From the NCBI GenBank assembly GCA_026004775.1, contig BPJU01000002.1, forward strand, positions 62,001 through 126,000: a stretch of DNA of 64,000 bases, read 5' to 3'. This document shows, piece by piece, positions 1 through 8,423 of this stretch. The DNA is from Pirellulaceae bacterium (GTDB taxonomy: Bacteria > Planctomycetota > Planctomycetia > Pirellulales > Pirellulaceae). The position numbers and the translations under genes are program-made. The notes under the pieces are model-generated. The model was given only the letters and a program-made list of their open reading frames with translations, was not told where the DNA came from and did not search any database. Position 1 is the stretch's first letter, and every line of letters begins with the position of its first letter.

Positions 1-164
1 CCCGCCCCGACAGCCCTGGCCCTTATGAGGCCCGTGGGAGAGAATGGGCGTCTTCTACTTGACAGGACCAGCTTAGTGTGCGGCGTCATAGCGCTAGCGC
101 GAATGGGAGGTTGGTCAAGTTCCACGCTCACAAGGCTTTGGAACGCGTACTTGACAATCTTCAT

Positions 165-285
165 GGGAGGGCGTGGGAAGTTTTCTTCCGCAAGCGGGGG
201 GAGAGGGCGTGGGAGTTTTTTCCGCAAGCGGGGGGATAGGGAGTGGGAAGTTTTTTCCGCAATCAGCAAGCAGGGCGCCGAGCGC
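165..285. repeat. G-rich palindromic tandem repeat, block 1
   Basis: Consecutive units read roughly CCGCAAGCGGGGGGAGAGGG, then a GTGGGAAG segment and a run of T, about 35 nt per unit, with no unique spacers. CCGCAAGCGG is a small hairpin. The block ends in a distinct tail (257-285) that recurs at 556-584. The units are contiguous and differ by small indels, so this is an intergenic palindromic repeat family rather than CRISPR. Short ORFs through it are artefacts. Confidence 0.75.
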
Positions 286-361
286 TTTGGGGGGTTTCTC
301 GAGCCCTTTAGGGGAAGGGAACCGGGGTGAGTGACTTAGCTATTCGCTGCCCCCCCTCACC

Positions 362-584
362 CTACCCTCTCCCCCCGCAAGCGGGGGGAGAGGGCGTGGG
401 AAGTTTTTTTCCGCAAGCGGGGGGAGAGGGAGTGGGAGATTTTTTCCGCAAGCGGGGGAAGTTGTAATTGCCCTGCGATAACTCTACCCATGGCTTTAAG
501 AGAGGGCGTGGGAAGTTTTCCCGCAAGCGGGGGAAGAGGGAGTGGGAAGTTTTCTCCGCAATTAGCAAGCAGGGCGCCGAGCGC
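362..584. repeat. G-rich palindromic tandem repeat, block 2
   Basis: This is a second, longer block of the same units as at 165-285, here beginning with an inverted half (CCCTCTCCCCCC) so that 370-395 forms a near-perfect palindrome. It is interrupted at about 468-505 by unrelated sequence and ends with the same tail as block 1 (556-584). The duplicated tail suggests that whole blocks, not only units, were copied. No coding potential is credible here. Confidence 0.75.
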
Positions 585-601
585 ATCGTTATTGACTCGC
601 C

Positions 602-640
602 ACCAGCAGCCTGATAAGTCGCGTTTTGTTTAGCCCAGGC
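602..640 (+). repeat. Short dispersed repeat ending TTTAGCCCAGGC
   Basis: The stretch ending in TGTTTAGCCCAGGC is closely matched by the reverse complement of 39901-39940. Both copies lie near an IS66-like MITE. It is probably an intergenic repeat family of this genome; nothing suggests coding. Confidence 0.55.
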
Positions 641-870
641 TAACGGCCTGAGTGGGTGAAACCGTACGTTCGATTCCCTTGTGGTGCGTGTAGCCAGGCG
701 GTAGGTTCCTACATTTCCGCTCTCCCTGAGCGTGCGCGGTTACAGAATAGCCAGCAGACATGCAAGCAACAGATTCTATCACTTCGTGCAATTTGTTTCA
801 GTCAGAAAACAGTCTTTTTTGATTTTCGCCCGATGCGCGAGACCCGTTATGGCCATGAGTTACCTTACGG
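641..870. other. Intergenic, no feature recognised
   Basis: No ORF with a ribosome-binding site or family resemblance and no RNA gene was recognised here. The last eight bases (863-870) are the left target-site duplicate of the adjacent MITE. Confidence 0.5.
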
Positions 871-1081
871 GTAACCGTTCACGGTTGAATCACAGGCTGT
901 TTCGGGGCCTGGCTTCCACAGGTGCGGAACACTTGCGTGTTCCGCATACGGTATGTGGACGCTTCGCGAAGATTTTTTCGTTGTGGAAGTCTTGCGGCGG
1001 CCGCTACCGCGTCCGCCTTGCGACTTCCGCTACCCCATAAACCAATATCGTGTTCTTCGTTTTCTAACCGTGAACGGTTAC
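871..1081 (+). mobile_element. IS66-like MITE, copy 1 (211 bp)
   Basis: The element starts GTAACCGTTCACGGTT and ends with the exact inverse complement, AACCGTGAACGGTTAC. The flanking 8-mers match at 7 of 8 positions (863-870 ccttacgg, 1082-1089 ccttacgt), as expected for a target-site duplication. A GTAA terminus with an 8-bp duplication is the known signature of the IS66 family. The inside has no transposase and is rich in hairpins, for example 923-946 and 985-1028. A copy of identical length and about 94% identity by eye lies inverted at 39690-39900. It sits directly downstream of the stop codon of the Csx3-like gene. Confidence 0.8.
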
Positions 1082-1088
1082 CCTTACG

Positions 1089-2477
1089 TTATTGGGTATG
1101 GACCGAAGAAAAACTTCGAGCCCGGGCCAGGACGTGGTCCCAGAGTACCTGAAACCGGTCACGGGTCTGGAGGTAAAGCTCGGGCAGGCGAGGCAATACG
1201 GCACGATCCAGCCCTGTGGCGGTGCCTCGCAATATCCCGCCGCCCTGCTCGTGCCAGACCAATGAAAAGTCGCCGGATGGATTCTCCGAACAAATAAAGG
1301 CACAGACGCGGTCACCCAAACCGACCTGTTGCAGCGCTTCGCACCACCCTCGCCCGGAGACCCCTTCCCTATCGTCCATCACAATGAAAGCGTCGACTTG
1401 ACGAAAGACTTCCACCCGCGATTCGGGAATCCTCATGGGGGGGCTAATCTTGTGGTTGCCCCCCGGCAGGTCTGCAATTAAGACATCGAACAGACGGCGG
1501 GCGACGCGCAGTTGGTTAGCAACCGCGCGTTCCATGTGGGATGTCCAGCGACGTTTGAGTCCGGAACGAAGTCGATTGGCCTCCTGGGGGTCGTGCGCGA
1601 CAAGCGAGACATACCACGGGGGCGTCGGCGATTGGGCGTCGCAATCCAGACACCACGTTTCCCGAAGTGCCTTCGTTCCATAATAGTCTAAACACCGCGA
1701 CATCACCGACTTGCCATGATTCGGATCGCCTACTACACCAATCACTGCCGGCTGGCAAGGTTGCCGCATGAGCTGGCGGTACCAGTTGGGAACCGGCCAG
1801 GGACCGCCGACATTCTTCGGATCCTGGCGGTCCCATACTCGTACCAAGCCGTCACGCGCGGACCAGCAATAAACGACACACGTCGAAGCGCCGACGGCTT
1901 CGCCCGCAATCCGCGTGTACACGTCCACGCTGGCGCGACCAAAGATGACGAGCTCCGAGGGGCGGAAGGCATTGAGATTGCTTAGCGGGGAGGCCAACAA
2001 TCGCTCCAGTCCTCCTTGCGACACCGGAGGGTTCGCGCGTAGTTGCACTGAAATTACGGCTTTCGACAGGTCTGTGTCCGCCGTCGACCATTGGGCGTGG
2101 CAGTCCTCCAACCCATCCGTGGCATCCAACCGTGGAATCGACTCGACTTTAACCGCAAAACCCGCCCGCCGGCATACGGCTGCGGCGTGAGCGTACATCC
2201 AGACCGCCCCGGGGCCGGTGAGCACGACCGTAGCCACGGACGGGGCGGCATCCGGCAAACCCAGTGGCTGGTCACACAATATCGAGGGAGGCCAGTAACG
2301 TTCCGGTGCGGGCTGGAATTGCAGAACCCACGTATCCTGGCGGCGGTCCCATGTATACCAAGAAGGATTCGTCGCTGCACTTGCCATGGCCCAGTCGCTT
2401 TGCCCGCGGAAGGATTCGTCGCTACTCGTTTCGCCTGTGGTGTTAGCACCTGACGCCGGCCAGTGAAAATTCGCCAT
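1089..2477 (-). CDS. Csx3-like protein with C-terminal P-loop ATPase domain
   Basis: This 462-residue protein has two segments resembling the Csx3 core (hydrophobic strand, G-x-G/A, then W/V-x-Y helix): one at residues 83-110 containing GPGAVWMYA, and one at 165-196 containing FGRASVDVYTR. A P-loop domain follows, with Walker A GDPNHGKS (250-257), a CDAQSPTPPW segment (about 278) and a Walker-B-like DVLIADLPGG (331-340). Known Csx3 (Crn3) is a ring nuclease that cleaves cyclic tetra-adenylate in type III CRISPR immunity, and some homologues are fused to an AAA-type domain; the layout here matches that fusion. No cas gene or clear CRISPR array is in the window, so the role is inferred. The stop codon abuts the target duplication of a MITE. 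It could instead be an unrelated P-loop NTPase with a planctomycete-specific N-terminus. Confidence 0.5.
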   Translation of the reverse strand: MANFHWPASGANTTGETSSDESFRGQSDWAMASAATNPSWYTWDRRQDTWVLQFQPAPERYWPPSILCDQPLGLPDAAPSVATVVLTGPGAVWMYAHAAAVCRRAGFAVKVESIPRLDATDGLEDCHAQWSTADTDLSKAVISVQLRANPPVSQGGLERLLASPLSNLNAFRPSELVIFGRASVDVYTRIAGEAVGASTCVVYCWSARDGLVRVWDRQDPKNVGGPWPVPNWYRQLMRQPCQPAVIGVVGDPNHGKSVMSRCLDYYGTKALRETWCLDCDAQSPTPPWYVSLVAHDPQEANRLRSGLKRRWTSHMERAVANQLRVARRLFDVLIADLPGGNHKISPPMRIPESRVEVFRQVDAFIVMDDREGVSGRGWCEALQQVGLGDRVCAFICSENPSGDFSLVWHEQGGGILRGTATGLDRAVLPRLPELYLQTRDRFQVLWDHVLARARSFSSVHTQ

Positions 2478-2665
2478 CCACTCAGTGTTACTACCATTCT
2501 ACCCGCGGCTCTACGCCCATTACCACGCTGTCGCCAAATCCGCGAGCTCACAAGGAATAACGGCTACTGCGAAGTAGTGGCTGCGGAGCCCATAATGGTA
2601 CGCTAGAATTTTCGTTGTCACTCCCATGCAAAAAAGAACTGCGATCATTGCATAAAGGCAGAAGC

Positions 2666-3703
2666 ATGAAAAAAAGACTCCCTATCGGGTTGCTATTTGG
2701 GGGAGCGTTTCTGTTGGTCAATGCCCCCGCGGGATTCGGACAACACCCCTGTGCTGCTCCGGGGGTAACCAGCCTGACGAATCCACAAGTGGCCTGGCGG
2801 CCTGCGGAAGAACACCACGTGATCCTGCGCCGCGGTGGCACTTTGGCGGTAATTGTGGATAACGAGGCTGTCCGTGTGCCTCCGGTGCCGGCGCATCGAG
2901 CCGGTTACAACGGTGTGGCCGGCTTGTTCCGCGTTAGCGACCATGCCCCGTTGCCCTCACCTGAGGAGAACATCTTCGTTCCGACTTTTGCAGGTCTGAA
3001 TCTGGAACATATCCATGACGGGACAACGGCCGGGCTGAAGGAGCGATTCGAGCCGCGGGTGTGCCCGATGCAGTTGCGGATCATCGACGAGTTCACGGTA
3101 GAAGTTTATCAACCGCCGACACGGCATTGGAGGCTGGAAAGTGCCGGGAGGTACCACCTGAGTGCCGACGGAGTGTTGGAATACACGTTCGAATGTATTG
3201 CTCGGGCTCCTACGTTCCAGCGCGGGTTCATCGGTTTATTCTGGGCCTCGTATATCAATCAGCCGGAAGAACCTGGTATCTGGTTCGTGGGGCGTTCAGT
3301 TACGTCAGACGAACCGCCTCGGTGGATCTTGGCCCGATCGCCCAGTCATGGGCAACAGGCTACGCATCCACCGGCGAGCGCCGGCTTTGTGCCCGAAATT
3401 GACGCCGACTTTCCGCTGACGCTCGTTCGAGGTACCTCGTCGTACGAACACGTGGCGGACTGGTACTTCGGGGTTCGCCGTTCGTCGGCCATCGTACAAC
3501 TGTTTCGACCTCAGGACCGGATCTGGTTTGCGCAGTCGCCCACCGGTGGCGGTATGGGCAATCCGGCCTGGGATTTTCAATGGTTTATTCCCGACTACCG
3601 CGTGGACGAAGCCTACGGTTTTACCATGCGCCTTGCGGTGGTGCCCTACCAATCGGTCGATCAAGTTGCCGAGCGCGTGAGGGCCTGGCAGCAGTGGCGA
3701 TAG
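2666..3703 (+). CDS. Secreted hypothetical protein
   Basis: The ATG at 2666 is chosen over an upstream in-frame start (2615) because it gives a classic signal peptide ([17 protein letters not shown]..., cleavage near GFGQ) behind a purine-rich AAAGGCAGAAG. The mature part, about 320 residues, is rich in Tyr, Trp and Pro and reads like a beta-sandwich, with a motif [10 protein letters not shown] near the C-terminus. I do not recognise the family. It is alone on the plus strand, 188 bp after the divergent Csx3-like gene. Export to periplasm or surface is inferred. Confidence 0.7.
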   Translation: MKKRLPIGLLFGGAFLLVNAPAGFGQHPCAAPGVTSLTNPQVAWRPAEEHHVILRRGGTLAVIVDNEAVRVPPVPAHRAGYNGVAGLFRVSDHAPLPSPEENIFVPTFAGLNLEHIHDGTTAGLKERFEPRVCPMQLRIIDEFTVEVYQPPTRHWRLESAGRYHLSADGVLEYTFECIARAPTFQRGFIGLFWASYINQPEEPGIWFVGRSVTSDEPPRWILARSPSHGQQATHPPASAGFVPEIDADFPLTLVRGTSSYEHVADWYFGVRRSSAIVQLFRPQDRIWFAQSPTGGGMGNPAWDFQWFIPDYRVDEAYGFTMRLAVVPYQSVDQVAERVRAWQQWR

Positions 3704-3727
3704 ACCGAGCGGCAAAGGTTTTTTGCG

Positions 3728-4048
3728 TCAGGCCGCTTCCCGCTGGGCGGGGCGGAGTCTCTGGACCAGCCGACTTTCCATCAGTGCCACTGCCCGGTCA
3801 TGGACCGCTGCGAAAAACTTTTCGCGTCGCGTCTCCGGCCAGTGACGCGCGTGAAGTGTTACGTACGCGGCAACGATCGGCGTCGCTTTGGCTCGTAGAT
3901 ACCCGTGCCTCTCGGCCGGCGACATCCATTCGTGAGTCCAGCTCAACCGCTGGATCGCCTCATCCGCACATGCCCTGGCTACATGCTCCACTTGCGCTTC
4001 CCACTCGCCGTGGCCGAACCAACTGGTGACGAGTTTCTTCCAATCCAT
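3728..4048 (-). CDS. Small hypothetical protein
   Basis: This is a 106-residue, probably cytoplasmic, helical protein with no signal peptide or membrane segment, rich in Trp, Arg and Ala. A good ribosome-binding site (AAGGAAGG) lies just before the ATG, which supports it being real. It is convergent with the secreted protein upstream, 24 bp between stops. No family is recognised. Confidence 0.55.
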   Translation of the reverse strand: MDWKKLVTSWFGHGEWEAQVEHVARACADEAIQRLSWTHEWMSPAERHGYLRAKATPIVAAYVTLHARHWPETRREKFFAAVHDRAVALMESRLVQRLRPAQREAA

Positions 4049-4314
4049 CGGTTGCCTTCCTTACATGGAGAGCTTGTTGCGGCTGGTTTGGCCCACATTA
4101 CCAAGCCAACCAGCCGGTCCCCTGTCTGTCCGTCGACAATCGATCGAATGCCGGACACGGATTTCGTTAGGCGGGGGTGCCGAAGACGTGTTAACGCGAG
4201 TAGCAAAACTCTTGCGCCGATGAGCATGGTAGCAGTGCGCGCGGCCGCCTATTCTGTGCAACCCGCAAAAACGGTTGGTGACCTTGTGGATTTTATGTCG
4301 GAAGCGACGATTTT

Positions 4315-4842
4315 TTAGTTTGCCTTGTGCCTGCCAGCAAGGGCGTGCCGAAGGGCCCGCTCGCAAGCCGCTCGGTCGTGCGTTTCATTCAGACCGACAC
4401 ACAGCACCGGCAAGCCACTGGCGGCCAGCAGTCGAGCCAGTGGCGGATCCGTACCCGGTTGCCGCCCGGCCACCTCGCCGACATCATTCGTCGGTTCGGA
4501 TTCCGGAAGCAGCAGCACAGCCAGACGAGGCTGCCACGTCTTGGAATCACATAGCACGAAATGCACCTCTTCAACCAGAAGCCGTTGTTGATCGGCTTTG
4601 AGTTCGGTCGGGGGCTGTTCGATCAATCGTCGAGTCTGAACATAGGGGCAGACGTGGAATCGCGATCCGCTCAGTTCTGCAAGCAGCTTTCCGCATTCCA
4701 AGTGAGTTTCTTCCAATAAACACGTCCGCTGCGCAAGTCGCTGGACCTTGTGCGGCATCAAGAAGCGGCCCAACAGCAGACAGCCGATCAACAGCACACC
4801 CACTGCCCCGACCAGCCATAGGGACGAAGTAACTTCCGCCAT
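4315..4842 (-). CDS. Membrane-anchored DUF2726-like protein
   Basis: One N-terminal membrane segment (residues about 7-27) is followed by a domain resembling DUF2726. It shows an early E-x-x-L segment (about 43-55), a central strand HFVLCDSKTWQPRLAVLLL, and a late LARLLAASGLPVLCVGL followed by an amphipathic helix. DUF2726 proteins have a restriction-endonuclease-like fold, but the usual acidic catalytic residue after the central strand is not obvious here (LLLPESEP), so activity is doubtful. The product is 175 residues long and stands alone, between a small hypothetical gene and the divergent queG. Confidence 0.6.
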   Translation of the reverse strand: MAEVTSSLWLVGAVGVLLIGCLLLGRFLMPHKVQRLAQRTCLLEETHLECGKLLAELSGSRFHVCPYVQTRRLIEQPPTELKADQQRLLVEEVHFVLCDSKTWQPRLAVLLLPESEPTNDVGEVAGRQPGTDPPLARLLAASGLPVLCVGLNETHDRAACERALRHALAGRHKAN

Positions 4843-5127
4843 CCCTACAATCCTTCACGAACGGCCGCGTTTTCGACGCGCAGCCCGGCAGCGAGTCGCG
4901 ACGAAAGCGGCCTTATTTTTTTCCGCCTGTCGCCGAACGTGCATAATGTTGCAAGAATGGAACAAAGGGCGAGCATGGGCCATCTGTTTCAGTCGATCGG
5001 CTGCCGGCGTTGACCTACAGCCAACAAATCGGTTGATACGCACGATATCAGATCGGCTATGGCTGCCGAACGTGACGTTTAGGAGGATCGCACCGGGTAA
5101 ACGCCGGTATCTGAAATATTTTGCATT

Positions 5128-6420
5128 ATGAACATTACTATGCATTCCGAGCAGAACGGGAATCCGCCGGGCGAGCTTGCTGCGGCTGAAGCAGTTGGAA
5201 GTGCCGCCAATGGGCGGGCGCGTGATGCCGGTCCTGGACGGGAGGAAGGGGAGGCCGGCGTGGAGGAGTTCACCAGGCGACTGAAGCAACGGGCGCTGGA
5301 GCTCGGCTTCTCCGCGTGCGGCGCATGCCCGGCCGTCGAGGCAGCCCGGTTCGACAAGCTCCGGCAGTGGATAACCCAAGGCTTCGCGGGAGCCATGCAC
5401 TACATCGAACGGCGTCTGGATGCCTATCGACATCCCCAGGGCGTACTTCCCGGAGTCCGTTCACTTTTGATGCTCGTGCACCACTACGGCTCAAACCCGA
5501 CCAGCACGCCGCCGGCGGGCTATGGTCGCGTAGCTCGTTACGCCTGGGGATGTCGGGACTATCACGACGTAATTCGCGAAAAGCTCCATAAGCTGGTTGA
5601 GTGGGTCAAACACGAACGTCCGGGCACATGGGCTCGTGGTGTTGTGGACACCGCGCCACTGCTGGAACGGGATTACGCACAATTGGCCGGTTTGGGCTGG
5701 ATCGGCAAGAATACGTTGCTGTTGCGCACCGGCGAGGGGAGTTATTTCTTTCTAGCGGCACTCCTGATGGATTGCCCTCTGGTTTACGACCAGCCATACC
5801 AGTCGGATCACTGTGGAACGTGCCGCGCCTGCTTGGATGCCTGTCCTACGCAGGCGTTTGTCGAGCCGTACGTCATGGATGCCACTCGCTGCATCAGTTA
5901 TTTGACGATTGAACTGCGCGAGATGATTCCCGAAGCTCTGCGGGCTGCGGTGGGCGACTGGGTGTTCGGCTGCGACGTGTGTCAGGAGGTGTGTCCCTGG
6001 AATCGGCGCTCCAAACCTCCCGACGATCCCGCGTATTTCCCGGTGACGGATTTGGCCCCGCTGGAATTGACCGGGCTTTTTGACTTGGATGAAGAGCAGT
6101 TCCGGCGGCGATTTGGACACACGCCGTTGGCTCGGGCGGGCCGGGCCGGCCTGTTGCGCAACGCGGCGATCGTGTTAGGCAATCAGCGAGCCGAGGCGGC
6201 TCGGCCCGCCTTGGAAAAGGGGTTACATGATCCGTCGCCTTTGGTGCGGGCTGCCTCGGCATGGGCTCTCGGTCAACTCACCGGCGAAAAAGCGCGCCGT
6301 GCCTTGGCTGTCCGCCTATCACAGGAGACGGATCCGCAGGTTCTTGAAGAGATCGAGCGAGCCTTGGCTGGATGGCCAACTGCGCCGGAGCAGGAGGTCG
6401 GCCGCCCCGCGTCTGACTAG
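5128..6420 (+). CDS. queG: Epoxyqueuosine reductase QueG
   Basis: QueG performs the last step of queuosine synthesis, reducing epoxyqueuosine in tRNA with a cobalamin and two [4Fe-4S] clusters in the cytoplasm. The family signature is complete: VVDTAP with the catalytic Asp (about 174), GLGWIGKNT (about 188-196), a first cluster motif C229-x2-C-x2-C-x3-C and a second C282-x2-C-x3-C. The C-terminus (about 330-415) holds HEAT-like repeats, as in long QueG proteins. The first 45 residues are Gly/Ala-rich and not conserved, so the true start may be a later codon, although the ATG at 5128 leaves no gap. It is monocistronic here. Confidence 0.95.
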   Translation: MNITMHSEQNGNPPGELAAAEAVGSAANGRARDAGPGREEGEAGVEEFTRRLKQRALELGFSACGACPAVEAARFDKLRQWITQGFAGAMHYIERRLDAYRHPQGVLPGVRSLLMLVHHYGSNPTSTPPAGYGRVARYAWGCRDYHDVIREKLHKLVEWVKHERPGTWARGVVDTAPLLERDYAQLAGLGWIGKNTLLLRTGEGSYFFLAALLMDCPLVYDQPYQSDHCGTCRACLDACPTQAFVEPYVMDATRCISYLTIELREMIPEALRAAVGDWVFGCDVCQEVCPWNRRSKPPDDPAYFPVTDLAPLELTGLFDLDEEQFRRRFGHTPLARAGRAGLLRNAAIVLGNQRAEAARPALEKGLHDPSPLVRAASAWALGQLTGEKARRALAVRLSQETDPQVLEEIERALAGWPTAPEQEVGRPASD

Positions 6421-6655
6421 TATTTCTCCCAGAGTTGCATTATCCAGCTTCTGATTTCCTTCTACGCTCGCCGCATGGCTGCTGGCCCTGCCACGAAGCC
6501 GGCAGGATTCTCACACTCTTCTGGAAACCCGAAGTGAAACTCGTTCTTGGCAGCGAAGAGTGCCATGCGACATGCTTGATCAAAGAGAGTACCTCGTTGG
6601 GTACGTTCTTCGTCCAAAAGTCCGGTTACTACATTATAGTGTTCCGCCCGGACGG

Positions 6656-7087
6656 TCAGCGGCCCTGGGACGTTCCGAAAGCCGCGATGGTGCTGGGCTG
6701 ATAATACGGGTTCTCGATCAGCAGCGAACGGGAGGTTATTTGTTGAGGGTCAGGCAACGGCTTCTGATCGCCGGCCGACGGCGGGACAACGTAGGGATTC
6801 CGGGCGGGTGACGGCTGCGGCGGCTGGGCACTTCGACATCGGCACTGGCAGCAGGGCCATGCGGCGAACGGAGAATGGCCGTAGTCTCTCGGATGAGCCT
6901 GCCCGTAATAAACAGGCGGGTGCAGTGCAAAGTAGGGTGGCGCCGGAACGTTACCCGTGCGAAGCGGCAAGCGCGCATAGCCGGCAAGGCCTGCATCCCA
7001 GGCATACCACCAGCCGGTTTGTGCATTGAGCGTTGTGCTGCAGACGAGAATGGCCAGCCCAACCAACGAAGCACAGACGCGAATCAT
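6656..7087 (-). CDS. Small secreted hypothetical protein
   Basis: The ATG at 7087 gives a signal peptide (MIRVCASLVGLAILVCS..., cleavage after LNAQ) with AGG upstream; an upstream in-frame start at 7144 would bury it. The mature protein is about 120 residues, rich in Pro, Tyr and Cys, with motifs NPYVVPP and ENPYY near the C-terminus. No family is recognised. A promoter-like pair (TTGTCA at 7174-7179, 17 bp, TAGGGT at 7151-7156, minus strand) overlaps the first of the repeats at 7171-7352, so those repeats may regulate it. Confidence 0.6.
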   Translation of the reverse strand: MIRVCASLVGLAILVCSTTLNAQTGWWYAWDAGLAGYARLPLRTGNVPAPPYFALHPPVYYGQAHPRDYGHSPFAAWPCCQCRCRSAQPPQPSPARNPYVVPPSAGDQKPLPDPQQITSRSLLIENPYYQPSTIAAFGTSQGR

Positions 7088-7170
7088 GAAGCACCTCGGT
7101 CCATTAACAGCTTGAACCCGTTCCCGGCCCAACTCAGGCCCCATGATTCCACCCTAATCCGACGCCTGCG

Positions 7171-7352
7171 GCTTGACAAGTTTGAAAATTTTCGATCCGG
7201 TGTTAGCTATCTTGTCAGAACAAACCGCCTCTGGCCCTACGCTTGACAGGTTTGAAAATTTTCGATCCTGTGTTAGTCCGCCATGGGTCCACCGGTACAG
7301 CACCACGTCGAAGCTTGACAAGTTTGAAAATTTTTCTTTCATCGCGTGTTAG
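7171..7352. repeat. Three regularly spaced 36-40-nt repeats
   Basis: Copies lie at 7171-7206, 7241-7276 and 7313-7352. They begin GCTTGACARGTTTGAAAA and end GTGTTAG, with the 10-bp palindrome GAAAATTTTC in the middle. Intervals are 34 and 36 nt and are unrelated to each other. The third copy carries an internal 4-nt expansion. The spacing resembles a minimal or decayed CRISPR, but three copies with an indel between two secretory genes fit an operator or promoter cluster equally well. No leader or cas1/cas2 is seen. Confidence 0.6.
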
Positions 7353-7368
7353 GGGGGCGTGCAGCGGC

Positions 7369-8046
7369 TTACGGCAAGACGAGGCCCCGGCTGTCGGGCG
7401 AGGCGCTTTGGGGTAGGCGCACCAAGGGGCGTGAAGACCAGGACTGAGGATCTTCCGGCTGCGGTGGGCTGCGGTGGGGAGGCTTGGGGGGAAGAATTTG
7501 GTAGCCGGTGTCTCCATCCGGTTCTTCGTACGACAGCCGGATCACTGTCCGACCGCCGGCTGACGGGGCCGCGTCGCGCAGCTCCGTCGGGGGGGCTATT
7601 ACGGTCGTGGCTCGGCGGCGGGAAGTGCCCGGCAATTCTTCATAAGGCTCCACCCACCGCAGGGGTTCGCTGACACGATAGCCCGCCGATGTCGGTTGGC
7701 GGGTCTGGCCACCTACCGCAACTCGCCCTGTTTCGCTGGCTTGACGGTCTTGGGTGGCCCCAGGAACTCCTGCGCTGGATGAGGAGCTGTTGTACCACGT
7801 GGATCCGGACGTTCCGGAGGGAACGCTTGGGGAAGGCGGCCCGGTGGGATTCGAAGGAGTTGTGGCTGGAAGCGACGGGGGTTGATAGTAAGGATCGGCT
7901 CGTCCGAACGACCCGGTGGGCGGCGGCGGGACCCGTGTCGTACCGGTGCCGGAAAACGGGTGGTGCCCTGCTTGACAGCCAACCAAAGTGGCGGCTGCCA
8001 AGACGAGCAGCGACCGGCAGGCTCGGTGCTTGTGTGCGGGTACCAT
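7369..8046 (-). CDS. Proline-rich lipoprotein
   Basis: The start at 8046 gives a signal peptide with lipobox LVGC (preceded by SLLVLAAAT), marking a lipoprotein. The rest, about 200 residues, is Pro/Ser/Thr-rich and of low complexity, with a YYQPPS motif; it probably forms an extended linker at the envelope. No enzymatic domain is visible. It lies upstream of and parallel to the small secreted protein at 6656-7087, which shares NPYY-like motifs, so the two may belong to one envelope system (inference). Confidence 0.6.
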   Translation of the reverse strand: MVPAHKHRACRSLLVLAAATLVGCQAGHHPFSGTGTTRVPPPPTGSFGRADPYYQPPSLPATTPSNPTGPPSPSVPSGTSGSTWYNSSSSSAGVPGATQDRQASETGRVAVGGQTRQPTSAGYRVSEPLRWVEPYEELPGTSRRRATTVIAPPTELRDAAPSAGGRTVIRLSYEEPDGDTGYQILPPKPPHRSPPQPEDPQSWSSRPLVRLPQSASPDSRGLVLP

Positions 8047-8351
8047 AGCTGCGTACTTTTGCAATGCCGTGACGGACTTGCCCACCTTGCCTGCGGCAAA
8101 GGTTTACCGGGCTGGAGCGGGAAAAGGGTAGCGAAGGTGGTCGGCCGAGAAAAGACCGAATTTTTGGCTGCGGGCTTTGAGGCTCAGTCGGCAAAGAGCG
8201 AATAGAAGGCTACCGTGATGCCTTGTGTCCCGCTGCCTCTGCGCCCCATCTAGACGGCGCATTCCCCCTGGACAGATCGGTTTATGTTCGGGTATGCTCA
8301 TTTTTTGCGGGTCCGCACACGACGATATTCATTGAAAAAGGAGGTGCGGCA
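8047..8351. other. Intergenic region between lipoprotein and rpsU leader
   Basis: This divergent intergenic stretch must hold promoters for the lipoprotein (minus) and rpsU (plus). No confident -35/-10 pair was picked. A strong Shine-Dalgarno AAGGAGGT at 8338-8345 belongs to the upstream ORF at 8352. Confidence 0.4.
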
Positions 8352-8423
8352 ATGGTGAGGGTGAACGTTTTTTGGGTGTGTTGGGGATTTCAGGCGGATA
8401 AGGAGGAGGAATGGTTCGGTTAA
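8352..8423 (+). CDS. 23-codon upstream ORF overlapping rpsU
   Basis: An ATG follows a perfect Shine-Dalgarno (AAGGAGGT, 6-nt spacing) and opens a 23-residue frame ([20 protein letters not shown] then WFG). Its stop (8421-8423) lies 13 nt inside rpsU in another frame. Ribosomes finishing it would stop next to the rpsU start, so it may be a translational-coupling leader for S21. It is too short for homology; function is inferred from its ribosome site and position. Confidence 0.45.
   Translation: MVRVNVFWVCWGFQADKEEEWFG

Noticed and set aside
165-584. CRISPR array
   Set aside because: Units of about 35 nt are contiguous or separated only by related sequence, with no unique equal-length spacers.
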